Source of the DNA: Defluviitaleaceae bacterium | Lineage (GTDB): Bacteria; Bacillota; Clostridia; Lachnospirales; WRAX01 | Length of the DNA: 33,328 nucleotides | Direction of reading: 5' to 3' | Assembly (NCBI GenBank): GCA_009779935.1 | Contig: WRAX01000026.1 | Span: 1-33,328, forward strand | Shown: positions 6,080 through 14,296 of the stretch, in pieces | Layout: each line of letters starts with the position of its first letter | Position numbering within the stretch: the stretch's first letter is position 1 | Position numbers and translations under genes: made by a program | Notes under the pieces: generated by a model | The model's input: only the letters and a program-made list of their open reading frames with translations | Database searches by the model: none | Told to the model about the DNA's origin: nothing

Positions 6080-7369
6080 CTATTTAGGGATTTCCACCAA
6101 ACCATCCATGTACATCTCGTTAAGTGCCATTATGCAGCCAATTTTACCGTGATGCCATGTTAAGCCACCTTGCACGTACAAATCATAAGGTGGGCGGATT
6201 GGGCCATCACAGGATAGTTCGCTGGTGCTACCTTGGATGAAGGAGCCGGCGGCGGATATGATTGGATCAGCATAACCGGGCATGTACACAGCTTCCGGGG
6301 CATACATGCTATCAACCGGGGCGGCTTTTTGAATGCCACGTGAAAATGCTGTCATGCGCTCGGCGGATCCAAGGCGGATAACCTGCGGCGTATCGGTGCG
6401 GGTTACGCTGGCCGGGGGTGATGTTTTAAAACCAAGACGGCTAAACACCTCATCCATAAAAATGGCGGATTTTACACTGCCTGCCACCATAGACGGGGCA
6501 AGGAAAAAGCCCATTGCCATCGGCTTATTTTCACCAAGTGTTGCACCCAGTTGCAAGCCCATGGCCGGGGAAAACAACTTGCGGGCGGCATTTTCCACAA
6601 AGGTTTGGCCGCCAACTATGTAACCGCCTGTGTTAGCTATACCGCCGCCGGGATTTTTAATAAGCGAGCCAACGATAGCATCCACGCCAACCTGAGTGGG
6701 CTCTAACTTTTCAACAAATTCACCGTAGCAGTTATCAACCATAATAAGCACGTCTTTGCGCACACTACGGACGCATTCTACCATCTTTTTAATTTCCGAA
6801 ACAGGAAAGCCTGTTTGGAAGCTATAACCCTTGGAACGCTGAATCGCCACAACCTTTGTCTGTTTGGTAATGCTGTCGGCTAATTTTTTGTAATCCACAC
6901 CACCATCGGGCAACAAGGCAATTTGGGTGTATTTTACACCATGGTCGATTAGCGAGCCTTGGGTGGGTGTAATGCCGATAACACGATGCAAGGTGTCGTA
7001 AGGTTGCCCTGTGGCATAAATTAACTCATCACCATGGCGCAAGCTACCAAAAAATGCTGTAGACAGGGCATGGGTGCCCGAAATCATTTGCATGCGCACC
7101 ATGGCATAATCTGCACCAAAAGCATCGGCGTAGATGGCATCTATGGTTTCACGCCCGATATCGCCATCACCATAGCCTGTTGTGCCCGCAAAATGGGATT
7201 CGGATAAGCCGGCTTTTATACAAGCGGCAAGCACCTTGGCTTGGTTAAATTCACCAATTTCCTCTACTTCACGAAAGCGTGCTTGTGCTTCTTGCTCCAC
7301 TTTGTTGCAAAACTCAAGTACCTCCGGCTTTATGCCGAACTTTTCTAAAAATAAATCTTGTAATGTCAT
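6080..7369 (-). CDS. Methionine gamma-lyase family PLP enzyme
   Basis: A fold-type I pyridoxal-phosphate protein of the 'aluminium resistance / methionine gamma-lyase related' family (PF06838). The ATG at 7369 has GGAGAAC upstream and gives 429 residues, the usual length; the longer frame from 7468 adds 33 unlikely residues. Visible features include GTTGYGDGDIGRETIDAIYA near the N-terminus, an ISGTHALSTAFFG region, the D-NCYGEFVE strand and the likely Schiff-base lysine in IQRSKGY. Reported relatives are assigned to Cys/Met metabolism mainly by homology, and the substrate here is unknown. It lies downstream of miaA in the mutS operon, a common place for this family in Clostridia. Confidence 0.85.
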   Translation of the reverse strand: MTLQDLFLEKFGIKPEVLEFCNKVEQEAQARFREVEEIGEFNQAKVLAACIKAGLSESHFAGTTGYGDGDIGRETIDAIYADAFGADYAMVRMQMISGTHALSTAFFGSLRHGDELIYATGQPYDTLHRVIGITPTQGSLIDHGVKYTQIALLPDGGVDYKKLADSITKQTKVVAIQRSKGYSFQTGFPVSEIKKMVECVRSVRKDVLIMVDNCYGEFVEKLEPTQVGVDAIVGSLIKNPGGGIANTGGYIVGGQTFVENAARKLFSPAMGLQLGATLGENKPMAMGFFLAPSMVAGSVKSAIFMDEVFSRLGFKTSPPASVTRTDTPQVIRLGSAERMTAFSRGIQKAAPVDSMYAPEAVYMPGYADPIISAAGSFIQGSTSELSCDGPIRPPYDLYVQGGLTWHHGKIGCIMALNEMYMDGLVEIPK

Positions 7370-7461
7370 ATTCTGTTCTCCTTTGTGTATGCGCCACTCC
7401 GTCATTGCAGGCAAAGCGAAGTGGATTTCACTACTAATTATAACCCTAACTACCAACTTGG

Positions 7462-8382
7462 TCAACACTTTTCAATTCGTTTTTTAATCTCCTCGGCAAT
7501 GTGTCCAAAATTTTGATAGTTGTCAACATCCAGCCATATTGCACTGGGAAGCTGGTGTTTGAACCAAGTTATTTGCCGCTTGGCAAAACGCCTTGTGCCT
7601 TGTTTTATGGCATTAACTGCCGCCTCCAAGTCGGTTTCGCCCTGCAAATATGGCACAATCTCCTTATAGCCCAGCCCCTGCATGGAAACCAGTGCGGGGT
7701 CATATCTGTCAAGTAAAAAGCGAACCTCCTCTACCAGTCCTTTTTCCACCATGTCATCCACCCGTTTGTTAATGCGGCTATAAAGGCGGTCACGATGGTT
7801 GTTGAGTATGAAAATATGTGCATCATAGGCGGACGGTCTTGACCGCTGGTTTTGGTTATGGTCGCTTATGCGTTGGCCCGTTACATGATAAAATTCAAGT
7901 GCACGCATCACCCGTTTAATATTGTTTTTATCCAGCACTTGCGCCGAACAGGGATCGTGCTGTTCCAGTATGGTAAAAAGCTGGTCAGCATTCATCATTT
8001 GCAACTTTTTTCGATATTCCGGGTTGGGGTCGGCTTTTTGGTCAAAGTCCACATCATACAGCAGGGCATTAATGTAAAAACCTGTGCCGCCGCAGATTAT
8101 GGGGGTTGCCCCACGGCTGATAATTTGCCCAATCAACTCCTTGGCTGCTGCCTTAAAAATGGCCACATTATAGGGTTGGTCGGGACTTATTTGGTCAATT
8201 AAATGGTGGGGAACACCTTCCATCTCTTTATGTAAAATTTTGGCAGTTCCAATATCCATTCCGTGGTAAATCTGCATAGAATCCGCCGAGATGATTTCCC
8301 CAAAAATCAACTTTGCCAAAGCCACCGCTGTACCGCTTTTGCCTGTGGCTGTGGGTCCGCCAATGATGATAATTTTATCCAA
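7462..8382 (-). CDS. miaA: tRNA dimethylallyltransferase MiaA
   Basis: Transfers the dimethylallyl group to N6 of A37 in tRNAs that read UNN codons. MiaB, encoded upstream in the same operon, then methylthiolates this base. The protein is 306 residues and opens with the P-loop GGPTATGKS, followed by DSMQIYHGMDIGTAK, the family signature. The C-terminal part has KRQITWFKHQ. It begins with TTG at 8382, two bases after the mutS stop; AAGGGG within the end of mutS lies eight bases before. The tight junction implies translational coupling. Confidence 0.96.
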   Translation of the reverse strand: MDKIIIIGGPTATGKSGTAVALAKLIFGEIISADSMQIYHGMDIGTAKILHKEMEGVPHHLIDQISPDQPYNVAIFKAAAKELIGQIISRGATPIICGGTGFYINALLYDVDFDQKADPNPEYRKKLQMMNADQLFTILEQHDPCSAQVLDKNNIKRVMRALEFYHVTGQRISDHNQNQRSRPSAYDAHIFILNNHRDRLYSRINKRVDDMVEKGLVEEVRFLLDRYDPALVSMQGLGYKEIVPYLQGETDLEAAVNAIKQGTRRFAKRQITWFKHQLPSAIWLDVDNYQNFGHIAEEIKKRIEKC

Positions 8383-8384
8383 TA

Positions 8385-10907
8385 TTATCGCCCCTTGCCA
8401 TCTAAATGTTTGTCTATAATATCCAAAACCCTTCTTGCTGTTTCTGCTTCTTTTTTTGTGATGATTTCTGTAAGCAAATGCTCATCAAGGTGCATGCGAA
8501 AGCGTTGCATCACTTCTTTGGCAGTAAGGTAATTTATATTACTATCTTTTGTCAGCGCATCCTCGCCGAAAATGCCCTGCACCACAATTTTGTTGTGCAA
8601 TTGGAGGGAGCGCTCCACAACAGTTTCGGGCAATCCTGCCATTTTCGCCACAAAAATGCCATGGCTTTTGTCGGTGCCACCCTCAACCACTTTCCATAAA
8701 AACTTGATGCTTCCCCCGCTCTCCTCCACCGCCATGGACAGATTAAAAACCCCGCCAATCTTGTTTTCACTTGCGACAAGTTCGTGATAATGGGTGGCAA
8801 AAAGGGTTTTTGCACCAACTTTTTCTGCGATATATTCCAAAACAGAAACGGCAATGGAAAGTCCATCAGATGTGCCCGTGCCCCTCCCTACTTCGTCCAG
8901 TAAAATTAGGCTGTTTGCGGTGGCATTGTCTAAAATATAGGCAAGCTCCGCCATTTCCACCATAAAGGTGGATCTGCCACGGCTTAAATCATCCCCCGCC
9001 CCTACACGTGTAAAAATTTGGTCGCAAATAGTAAGATTGGCAGATTTTGCAGGCACAAAACTCCCTATCTGCGCCATAATTTGAATAAGTGCCGTTTGGC
9101 GCATAAATGTGGATTTGCCCGCCATGTTTGGGCCTGTGATAATTGCAATTTTCTTGTCATGGCTCAAATTCAGGTCATTAGGTTCAAAATTAGGGAAAAG
9201 TTGCTCAATAACAGGATGTCGCCCATCTTTGATTTCTGTGATGCCCTTGGTGTTTAATTTTGGGCAACAATAATTATGTTTGCAGGCAACTTCACCAAGG
9301 GACTGTAAGGCGTCCATATGGGCAAGTATGTGTGCTGTAGATTGTATTCTATGGGCTTCATCGGCAATTTGGTTGCGCAAGTCGTTTAGGAGAGCTTCTT
9401 CCAAATCTGCAATTTCTTGGGTGTTGGTTAAAAGTTGCACTTCCAGCTGCTTTAAGGTTTCAGTGGAATATCGCTGGTGATTTGCCAAGGTTTGTCGTGA
9501 TGTATAACCTTCGGGAATTTTATTACGCTGGCTGTTGGGAATTTCGATATAATATCCAAAAATCTTATTTTGGTTTACTTTTAATCCCTTGATTCCGGTA
9601 TTTACCCGCTGCTCTTGCTCATATTTACCAATCTCATCCAATATCTGAGCCAAATGGCTTCGCAAGTTATCCAGCTTTTGGTGAAAGCCGTTTGCAAAAA
9701 CCCTACCCTCCTCAAAGGAAATTGCCCCACGAATTTTGCACAGCAAGTCCCCCATATAGTCCAAATTATCAGCAAGATATGTATTTAAGCTGGCGGCAAA
9801 GCTCTTTGGTAAATTTTGGATAGCTTCCATTGATTTTTCCAATACTAATATATCCCTTGGCGTGGTTCGTTTGTATGTAATTTTAGCACAAAACCGCTCC
9901 AAATCCCCGATTTTTGCAAGGCTTGCCCTTACATTGTCCCGCAAAGCAGGGTTTTCGGCATATTCTTTCACGGATTTTTGGCGTGTATTGATATCATCAA
10001 CACCAATCAATGGTGACATCATCCATTTACACAACAAACGCCTGCCCATGGGGGTTTTGGTGTCGTCCAGCACCCATAGCAAGCTGCCTTTGCGCTCCTG
10101 CCCTAACATTGTTTCAAAAAGCTCCAAATTTCGCCTTGCAGACTGGTCAAGAGGCATGTAGGTGGATGTGTTGTATAAATTTAGTTTAATGATGTGAGAA
10201 AGGTTGTTTAGCTGGGTTTCATATAAATATTCCAGCAAGCCGCCCCCTGCAGATAAAGCTGGACGAGGTATTGAGCCAAAGGCATCAAATTTCTCCTTAC
10301 CAAAATGATTAATCAGCCGCTCCTGAGCTGTTGAAGGCATAAACGCCCAAAAATGGTAGGTTTTGGTGGGCACATCAAACTCGCAATCATCAAAACCACT
10401 TCCTGCAACAATTTCTGCGGGTCGGATTTTAGTGATTTCATCTAACAACTTGTCCGAGGTGTCAAAACTGGCGGCATAAAAATCCCCGGTAGACACATCA
10501 CAGTAAGCTATTCCGAAGCCTGTATTTTCTGCACAAATGGCGGCGATGTAGCGAGCTTCTCCCTCATCATCAAAAAGTGTGCCGGGTGTAAAAACCCGCA
10601 CAACATTCCGCTCCATAATAGCCTTTCCGCTTTGACCTTGCTGAATTTGTTCGCACAAAGCAACATCATGCCCAAGCTCTACTAATTTGCGAATATACCC
10701 ATCAGCAGAATGATGGGGAACGCCGCACATTGGAGCCTTCCCCTTGCCCGTGTCCCTTTGGGTAAGTTGCAGGCCAAGGGCATCTGCCACAATGTGGGCA
10801 TCTTCAAAAAACAACTCATAAAAATCCCCAAGACGAAAGAAAATCAAAGCATCCTTGTGGGCATCTTTAATTTTTAGATACTGTTGCATCATGGGTGACC
10901 AATTCAT
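8385..10907 (-). CDS. mutS: DNA mismatch repair protein MutS
   Basis: Recognises mismatches and small loops and recruits the repair machinery. The start at 10907 has GGAGG six bases upstream and overlaps the ricA stop codon as ATGA. The product is 840 residues. The mismatch-reading F-Y-E motif is at residues 29-31 (GDFYELFFEDA), the Walker A motif GPNMAGKSTF follows in the C-terminal ATPase, and DEVGRGTGTSDG with FATHYHEL is present. Its usual partner mutL, commonly the next gene, is not here; miaA follows directly. MutL may be elsewhere in the genome. Confidence 0.97.
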   Translation of the reverse strand: MNWSPMMQQYLKIKDAHKDALIFFRLGDFYELFFEDAHIVADALGLQLTQRDTGKGKAPMCGVPHHSADGYIRKLVELGHDVALCEQIQQGQSGKAIMERNVVRVFTPGTLFDDEGEARYIAAICAENTGFGIAYCDVSTGDFYAASFDTSDKLLDEITKIRPAEIVAGSGFDDCEFDVPTKTYHFWAFMPSTAQERLINHFGKEKFDAFGSIPRPALSAGGGLLEYLYETQLNNLSHIIKLNLYNTSTYMPLDQSARRNLELFETMLGQERKGSLLWVLDDTKTPMGRRLLCKWMMSPLIGVDDINTRQKSVKEYAENPALRDNVRASLAKIGDLERFCAKITYKRTTPRDILVLEKSMEAIQNLPKSFAASLNTYLADNLDYMGDLLCKIRGAISFEEGRVFANGFHQKLDNLRSHLAQILDEIGKYEQEQRVNTGIKGLKVNQNKIFGYYIEIPNSQRNKIPEGYTSRQTLANHQRYSTETLKQLEVQLLTNTQEIADLEEALLNDLRNQIADEAHRIQSTAHILAHMDALQSLGEVACKHNYCCPKLNTKGITEIKDGRHPVIEQLFPNFEPNDLNLSHDKKIAIITGPNMAGKSTFMRQTALIQIMAQIGSFVPAKSANLTICDQIFTRVGAGDDLSRGRSTFMVEMAELAYILDNATANSLILLDEVGRGTGTSDGLSIAVSVLEYIAEKVGAKTLFATHYHELVASENKIGGVFNLSMAVEESGGSIKFLWKVVEGGTDKSHGIFVAKMAGLPETVVERSLQLHNKIVVQGIFGEDALTKDSNINYLTAKEVMQRFRMHLDEHLLTEIITKKEAETARRVLDIIDKHLDGKGR

Positions 10908-11158
10908 CTTCCGCCTCCGCAACATCCACCGCACCCGCCGCCGGCTACCTCATCCACGCCTGTTATAGTACGTATCATCCCCACAACACCCTCTACAAGA
11001 ACTCGGTATTCCGCCCTCGCCCTCAAAAATCGCTCTCGGGTATCTGCATTATCTAAATCCTCCTCCAATCGCGCAAAAGCGTGGGCGTAATTCTTAGAAG
11101 CTTCGGATAACAGCAACTCGTCTGCTAAATTGCGGGCTTTTTCTTGATATATTGTCAC
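10904..11158 (-). CDS. RicA/YmcA-like YlbF-family protein with Cys tail
   Basis: An 84-residue, mostly helical protein of the YlbF/YmcA family (PF06133), which in Bacillus forms a complex (RicA-RicF-RicT) affecting RNase Y and sporulation. It starts with GTG at 11158 after GGGGAG, overlapping the miaB stop by four bases, and ends overlapping mutS by four. The order miaB-ymcA-mutS matches Bacillus (with cotE missing). The C-terminus is GGGCGGCCGGGR: three Cys in a glycine-rich tail. Bacillus Ric proteins bind 4Fe-4S clusters, so a metal or cluster role for this tail is a fair inference. It is shorter than Bacillus YmcA (about 143 residues). Confidence 0.8.
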   Translation of the reverse strand: MTIYQEKARNLADELLLSEASKNYAHAFARLEEDLDNADTRERFLRARAEYRVLVEGVVGMIRTITGVDEVAGGGCGGCCGGGR

Positions 11159-12516
11159 ACAATCTCCCCAGTCAAATAAAATGTTTTTGCTTCAATAATT
11201 TTTATTTTTACCAACTGCCCTAAAAGCCTTTCTACGCCTGCAAAATGCACCAGGGAATTGTCATCGGCCCGCCCATTCAGTAAGCCATCTTTGCCAATGC
11301 TTTCTACCAAAACTTCCAGTGTTTGCCCTATCTTTTCGGTCGATATTTCACCCGTAATACGGTTTACCTCCTCCAAAAGGCGGCTAAAACGTTCTTTTAC
11401 AACCTTTTCATCCACTTGGTTTTCCATGGCATCGGCGGGCGTGCCAAGCCGTCGGCTGTAAATAAATGTAAATGCTGATGCAAAGCGTGCGTGGCGCACC
11501 ACATCCAAGGTATCTTGAAAATCCTCCTCCGTTTCACCGGGAAAGCCTACCATAATATCAGTTGTAATGGCAATGCCCGGGATTTGTGACCGTACTTTGT
11601 CAATCAAGTCCAGATACCATTGTTTGGTGTGCCTGCGGTTCATTTCAAACAAAAGCCTGTCCGAACCAGCTTGAAACGGCAAGTGTAGATAGTTGCAAAC
11701 TTTTGGCAAATCACGAATAGCGTTGATAACATCATCATTCATATCCTTAGGGTGGTTGGAAATAAAGCGGATGCGGTTAATCCCATCAACCTGGCTAACC
11801 ATATGCAAAAGTTCTGCAAAGCTTATGCTGCCGGCATAGCTGTTTACATTCTGCCCCAGCAGCATTATTTCCCGCACACCATCTGCTGCCAAAGCCTGTA
11901 CTTCCGCTAAAATATCTTCGGGTTGGCGGCTGCGCTCCCTGCCCCGCACATAAGGCACGATGCAAAATGTGCAGTGGTTATCGCAACCATACATTATGTT
12001 TACCCCGGCCTTGAAAGGATATTCCCGCAAACTGGGCAAGTCCTCCACAATCTCGGGTGCTTCCTGCCAAATATCAACTATTATGCCTTTTGTTTCCATG
12101 CTGCTGTGCAAAAGTTCTGGAAAACGGTAAATATTAAAAGTCCCAAAAATCACATCAACATAAGGATAGGATGTTTTAATTTTTTCTACCACTATGTCTT
12201 GTTGCATCATGCAGCCGCACAAAACAAGTTTTAGGTTGCGGTTTTTGGCTTTGCGCTCCTTAAAATTACCTAAATTGCCATACAGGCGGTTTTCGGCATT
12301 TTCCCGCACGCAACATGTGTTAAAAATTACTAAATCAGCCACATCCTCATCCTCGGTCATCTTATAACCCATTTTGGTCAGCATTCCTGCTAATTTTTCC
12401 GAATCACGGGCATTCATCTGGCAACCATAAGTAACAACCATGGCCTTTGGCGGGTGCGTTAATTTATTGTTTATTTCCAACACTTTATTTAGATAATAAC
12501 TCATCCATTTTTCCAT
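11155..12516 (-). CDS. miaB: tRNA-2-methylthio-N6-dimethylallyladenosine synthase
   Basis: A radical-SAM methylthiotransferase acting on the i6A37 made by MiaA. I start it at the ATG at 12516, with AGGGGG upstream, giving 453 residues. The N-terminal domain holds the auxiliary cluster cysteines (TYGCQMN, FNTCCVREN, VLCGCMMQ). The radical-SAM core has C-x3-C-x2-C in YGCDNHCTFCIVPYVRGRE, and a TRAM-like C-terminus ends in FYLTGEIV. It is the first gene of the operon, behind a clear sigma-A promoter at 12547-12575. Confidence 0.97.
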   Translation of the reverse strand: MEKWMSYYLNKVLEINNKLTHPPKAMVVTYGCQMNARDSEKLAGMLTKMGYKMTEDEDVADLVIFNTCCVRENAENRLYGNLGNFKERKAKNRNLKLVLCGCMMQQDIVVEKIKTSYPYVDVIFGTFNIYRFPELLHSSMETKGIIVDIWQEAPEIVEDLPSLREYPFKAGVNIMYGCDNHCTFCIVPYVRGRERSRQPEDILAEVQALAADGVREIMLLGQNVNSYAGSISFAELLHMVSQVDGINRIRFISNHPKDMNDDVINAIRDLPKVCNYLHLPFQAGSDRLLFEMNRRHTKQWYLDLIDKVRSQIPGIAITTDIMVGFPGETEEDFQDTLDVVRHARFASAFTFIYSRRLGTPADAMENQVDEKVVKERFSRLLEEVNRITGEISTEKIGQTLEVLVESIGKDGLLNGRADDNSLVHFAGVERLLGQLVKIKIIEAKTFYLTGEIV

Positions 12517-12546
12517 AGCAAACAGCCCCCTGTAAATAATAAAAAC

Positions 12547-12575
12547 AGTATACACCTTTTTTCAAAAAAATGCAA
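12547..12575 (-). promoter_or_regulatory. Sigma-A promoter of the miaB operon
   Basis: On the minus strand TTGCAT (12570-12575), 17 bases, then TATACT (12547-12552). It is arranged back to back with the peroxiredoxin promoter starting at 12583, only seven bases away, so the two promoters could influence each other. Confidence 0.7.
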
Positions 12576-12582
12576 GTTTCTC

Positions 12583-12611
12583 TTGCAGTTAATTCCGAGT
12601 TGTGTTATAGT
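12583..12611 (+). promoter_or_regulatory. Sigma-A promoter of the selenoprotein peroxiredoxin
   Basis: TTGCAG (12583-12588), 17 bases, then TATAGT (12606-12611). A start about 12618 would give a leader of roughly 40 nt ending in AAGGAGG before the ATG. Confidence 0.65.
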
Positions 12612-12656
12612 ATTAGTAGGAATTAAAAAATAAGACCATCTAAGGAGGAAAATATT

Positions 12657-13223
12657 ATGATAATGGGCAAAAAAGTTGAACCTTTTACCCTGCAAACCTT
12701 TTGGGATTGCGAGTTTAAGGAAATTACCGAAAAAAATTTGGAAGGCAAATGGTCGGTGCTATTTTTCTATCCATCCGATTTCACCTTTGTTTGACCAACC
12801 GAATTAGAAGATCTGGCAGATCTTTATGAAGAATTTCAAAAAATCGATTGCGAAATTTATGCAATCTCCACCGACACACATTTCACCCACAGGGCTTGGT
12901 GGATTAGTAGCAAACCCCTTAAAAAAATAAAATATCCCATGGTGGGCGACCCCGGCCACCAGCTTTGCAACCAATTTGATTTAATTATCCCAAAAGCTGG
13001 CATTTCCCGGCGTGCAACAATCATTATCAACCCCCAAGGGGAAGTGGAGGCTTACGAGATAAGCGGCGGCGGTATGGGTAGAAATGCCGATGAGCTTTTG
13101 CGCAAGGTGCAAGCAGGCCAATTTATGGCAGCAAATCCCGGCGTGGTTTGCCCTGCCAAGTGGAAGCCGGGTGCAGAAACCATAAATGTGCAGGAAAAGT
13201 TAGCGGAAAAAGTCGAGCGATAG
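12657..13223 (+). CDS. AhpC-type peroxiredoxin, selenoprotein (Sec46 by TGA)
   Basis: A thiol (here selenol) peroxidase reducing hydrogen peroxide and organic or nitrogen peroxides. AAGGAGG precedes the ATG. The frame is open to TAG at 13221-13223 (188 residues) except for one TGA at 12792-12794. The flanks are FYPSDFTFV-U-PTELEDLADL, and AhpC proteins have FTFVCPTELE, so the TGA replaces the peroxidatic Cys and must be read as Sec46. The resolving Cys is present in NPGVVCPAKWKPG near the C-terminus, so this is a 2-Cys-type enzyme. A SECIS-like hairpin follows the TGA at the proper distance, and selC is in the same window. The partner reductase AhpF is absent; thioredoxin (30248) is a possible donor. 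Automated annotation would probably call only the part after the TGA (from 12939). Confidence 0.93.
12807..12825 (+). promoter_or_regulatory. SECIS-like hairpin for Sec insertion
   Basis: GAAGATC (12807-12813) pairs with GATCTTT (12819-12825), including one G-T pair, around the loop TGGCA. There are 20 bases between the TGA and the first loop G. Bacterial SECIS elements need a small apical loop with G among the first two bases, about 16-37 bases after the UGA. This one fits. It lies inside the coding sequence as usual in bacteria. Confidence 0.75.
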
Positions 13224-13224
13224 C

Positions 13225-13260
13225 AAAAAAGACCATGGACTAAAAACCCATGGTCTTTTT
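13225..13260. terminator. Bidirectional terminator, prx / lysR
   Basis: An A-run and GACCATGG (ending 13238) pair with CCATGGTC and a T-run (13248-13260). It ends the peroxiredoxin on the plus strand. On the minus strand it covers the last codons of lysR, whose stop codon (13240-13242) lies in the loop. Confidence 0.88.
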
Positions 13261-14151
13261 ATATTCTTTTGTGAGAAAGTTGATGAAAAGATCTACCAAG
13301 TGGGATCTTGTAAAGCTTTTTTTGTGTACATAGTAAAGTTTGCGCTGGGGAAGGGTGCAAGTTAGCTTCAAAGGCACAACCATTTTCTTGTAAATATAAG
13401 TTTCCACGGCAAAATGCGAAACAATAGAAATACCTAGACCATTCACTACTGCGTTGATAATGCTTTGGGTGTTGTCAAAATTAATGCAATTACTTAGAGT
13501 TTCAGGGTCTATATTTTGCTCTTCAAAAAACTGCTCATACTCACTTCTTGTGCCCGACCCTTTTTCCCGCCCCACAAAGCGGTATTCCCGCAACAGTGCC
13601 CCGAGGGAATATTCTAAACTTTCACAAAAATCATCATTACTGGGGGCTATCAAAACCATACGGTCACATAAAAATTGTGTAAATGTGCACTTTGTACCAT
13701 CTACAATGCTTCCTGCAAAACCAATCTCTGCCTGCCCTGTGGCAATTGCCCGTGAAACACCCAAGGTTGTGGCCTGTTTTACATTAAAGGAAACTTCCGG
13801 ATAAACGTTGTTAAATTGGGCGATGGCACGGGGCAGTATGTATTGGGCTGGCACAGATGAGGCTATAATGTCAATTTCACCGCTAAAATCCCCGGACAGG
13901 CCCTTTATTTTCTCTATTGTCTTAGATTTTAATGCTAACAATTCCTTGGCGTTTTCATAGAAAACTTTGCCGGCCATTGTGGGTAATATTTCTTTGGTAG
14001 AACGGTTTATGAGAACAACGCCCATCTCCCGCTCCAAGGAGCTAACATAGGTGCTAACCGAGGGTTGCGACAAATAAATGGCTTCGGCGGCACGAGAAAA
14101 GCTACCCTTTTCAACCACATTAACAAAGGCTTCCAATTGCTTAAAATCCAT
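13240..14151 (-). CDS. LysR-family regulator, resembling selenium-associated LysR
   Basis: A transcription factor of 303 residues from the ATG at 14151; the longer frame lacks a better start. The winged HTH is at residues 1-60 (MDFKQLEAFVNVVEKGSFSR, AAEAIYLSQPSVSTYVSSLE). The effector domain follows with SVPAQYILP, GFAGS and a GREKGSGTR motif, ending in a basic tail. From memory it resembles the LysR subgroup annotated as selenium-metabolism-associated; I cannot run that comparison. The gene is convergent with the selenoprotein peroxiredoxin and shares its terminator. The effector is unknown; CysL-like regulators of sulfur metabolism are the alternative. Confidence 0.88.
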   Translation of the reverse strand: MDFKQLEAFVNVVEKGSFSRAAEAIYLSQPSVSTYVSSLEREMGVVLINRSTKEILPTMAGKVFYENAKELLALKSKTIEKIKGLSGDFSGEIDIIASSVPAQYILPRAIAQFNNVYPEVSFNVKQATTLGVSRAIATGQAEIGFAGSIVDGTKCTFTQFLCDRMVLIAPSNDDFCESLEYSLGALLREYRFVGREKGSGTRSEYEQFFEEQNIDPETLSNCINFDNTQSIINAVVNGLGISIVSHFAVETYIYKKMVVPLKLTCTLPQRKLYYVHKKSFTRSHLVDLFINFLTKEYKKTMGF

Positions 14152-14223
14152 TGCCTGCCCCCCTATCAAATATTTCAATTACATACATTATAATATTTAA
14201 TAATTAAAAAAGCAAGCTGTTTT

Positions 14224-14290
14224 TGTCAAAAATTTTTCATGTTCTCGCTTGGAAAAAATTACAAAAAATAAGCCCACATGCCTGTATAAT
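14224..14290 (+). promoter_or_regulatory. Candidate Spo0A-type promoter of spoIIGA-sigE
   Basis: A TGTCAAA word (14224-14230, within TTTTTGTCAAAAATTTTT) resembles a 0A box (TGTCGAA) with one mismatch. TATAAT at 14285-14290 is a perfect -10, with no -35 at 17 bases. In Bacillus the spoIIG promoter is driven by Spo0A with sigma-A and an unusual -35 spacing. The -10 ends only six bases before the spoIIGA ATG. Confidence 0.4.
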
Positions 14291-14296
14291 ATTCTT

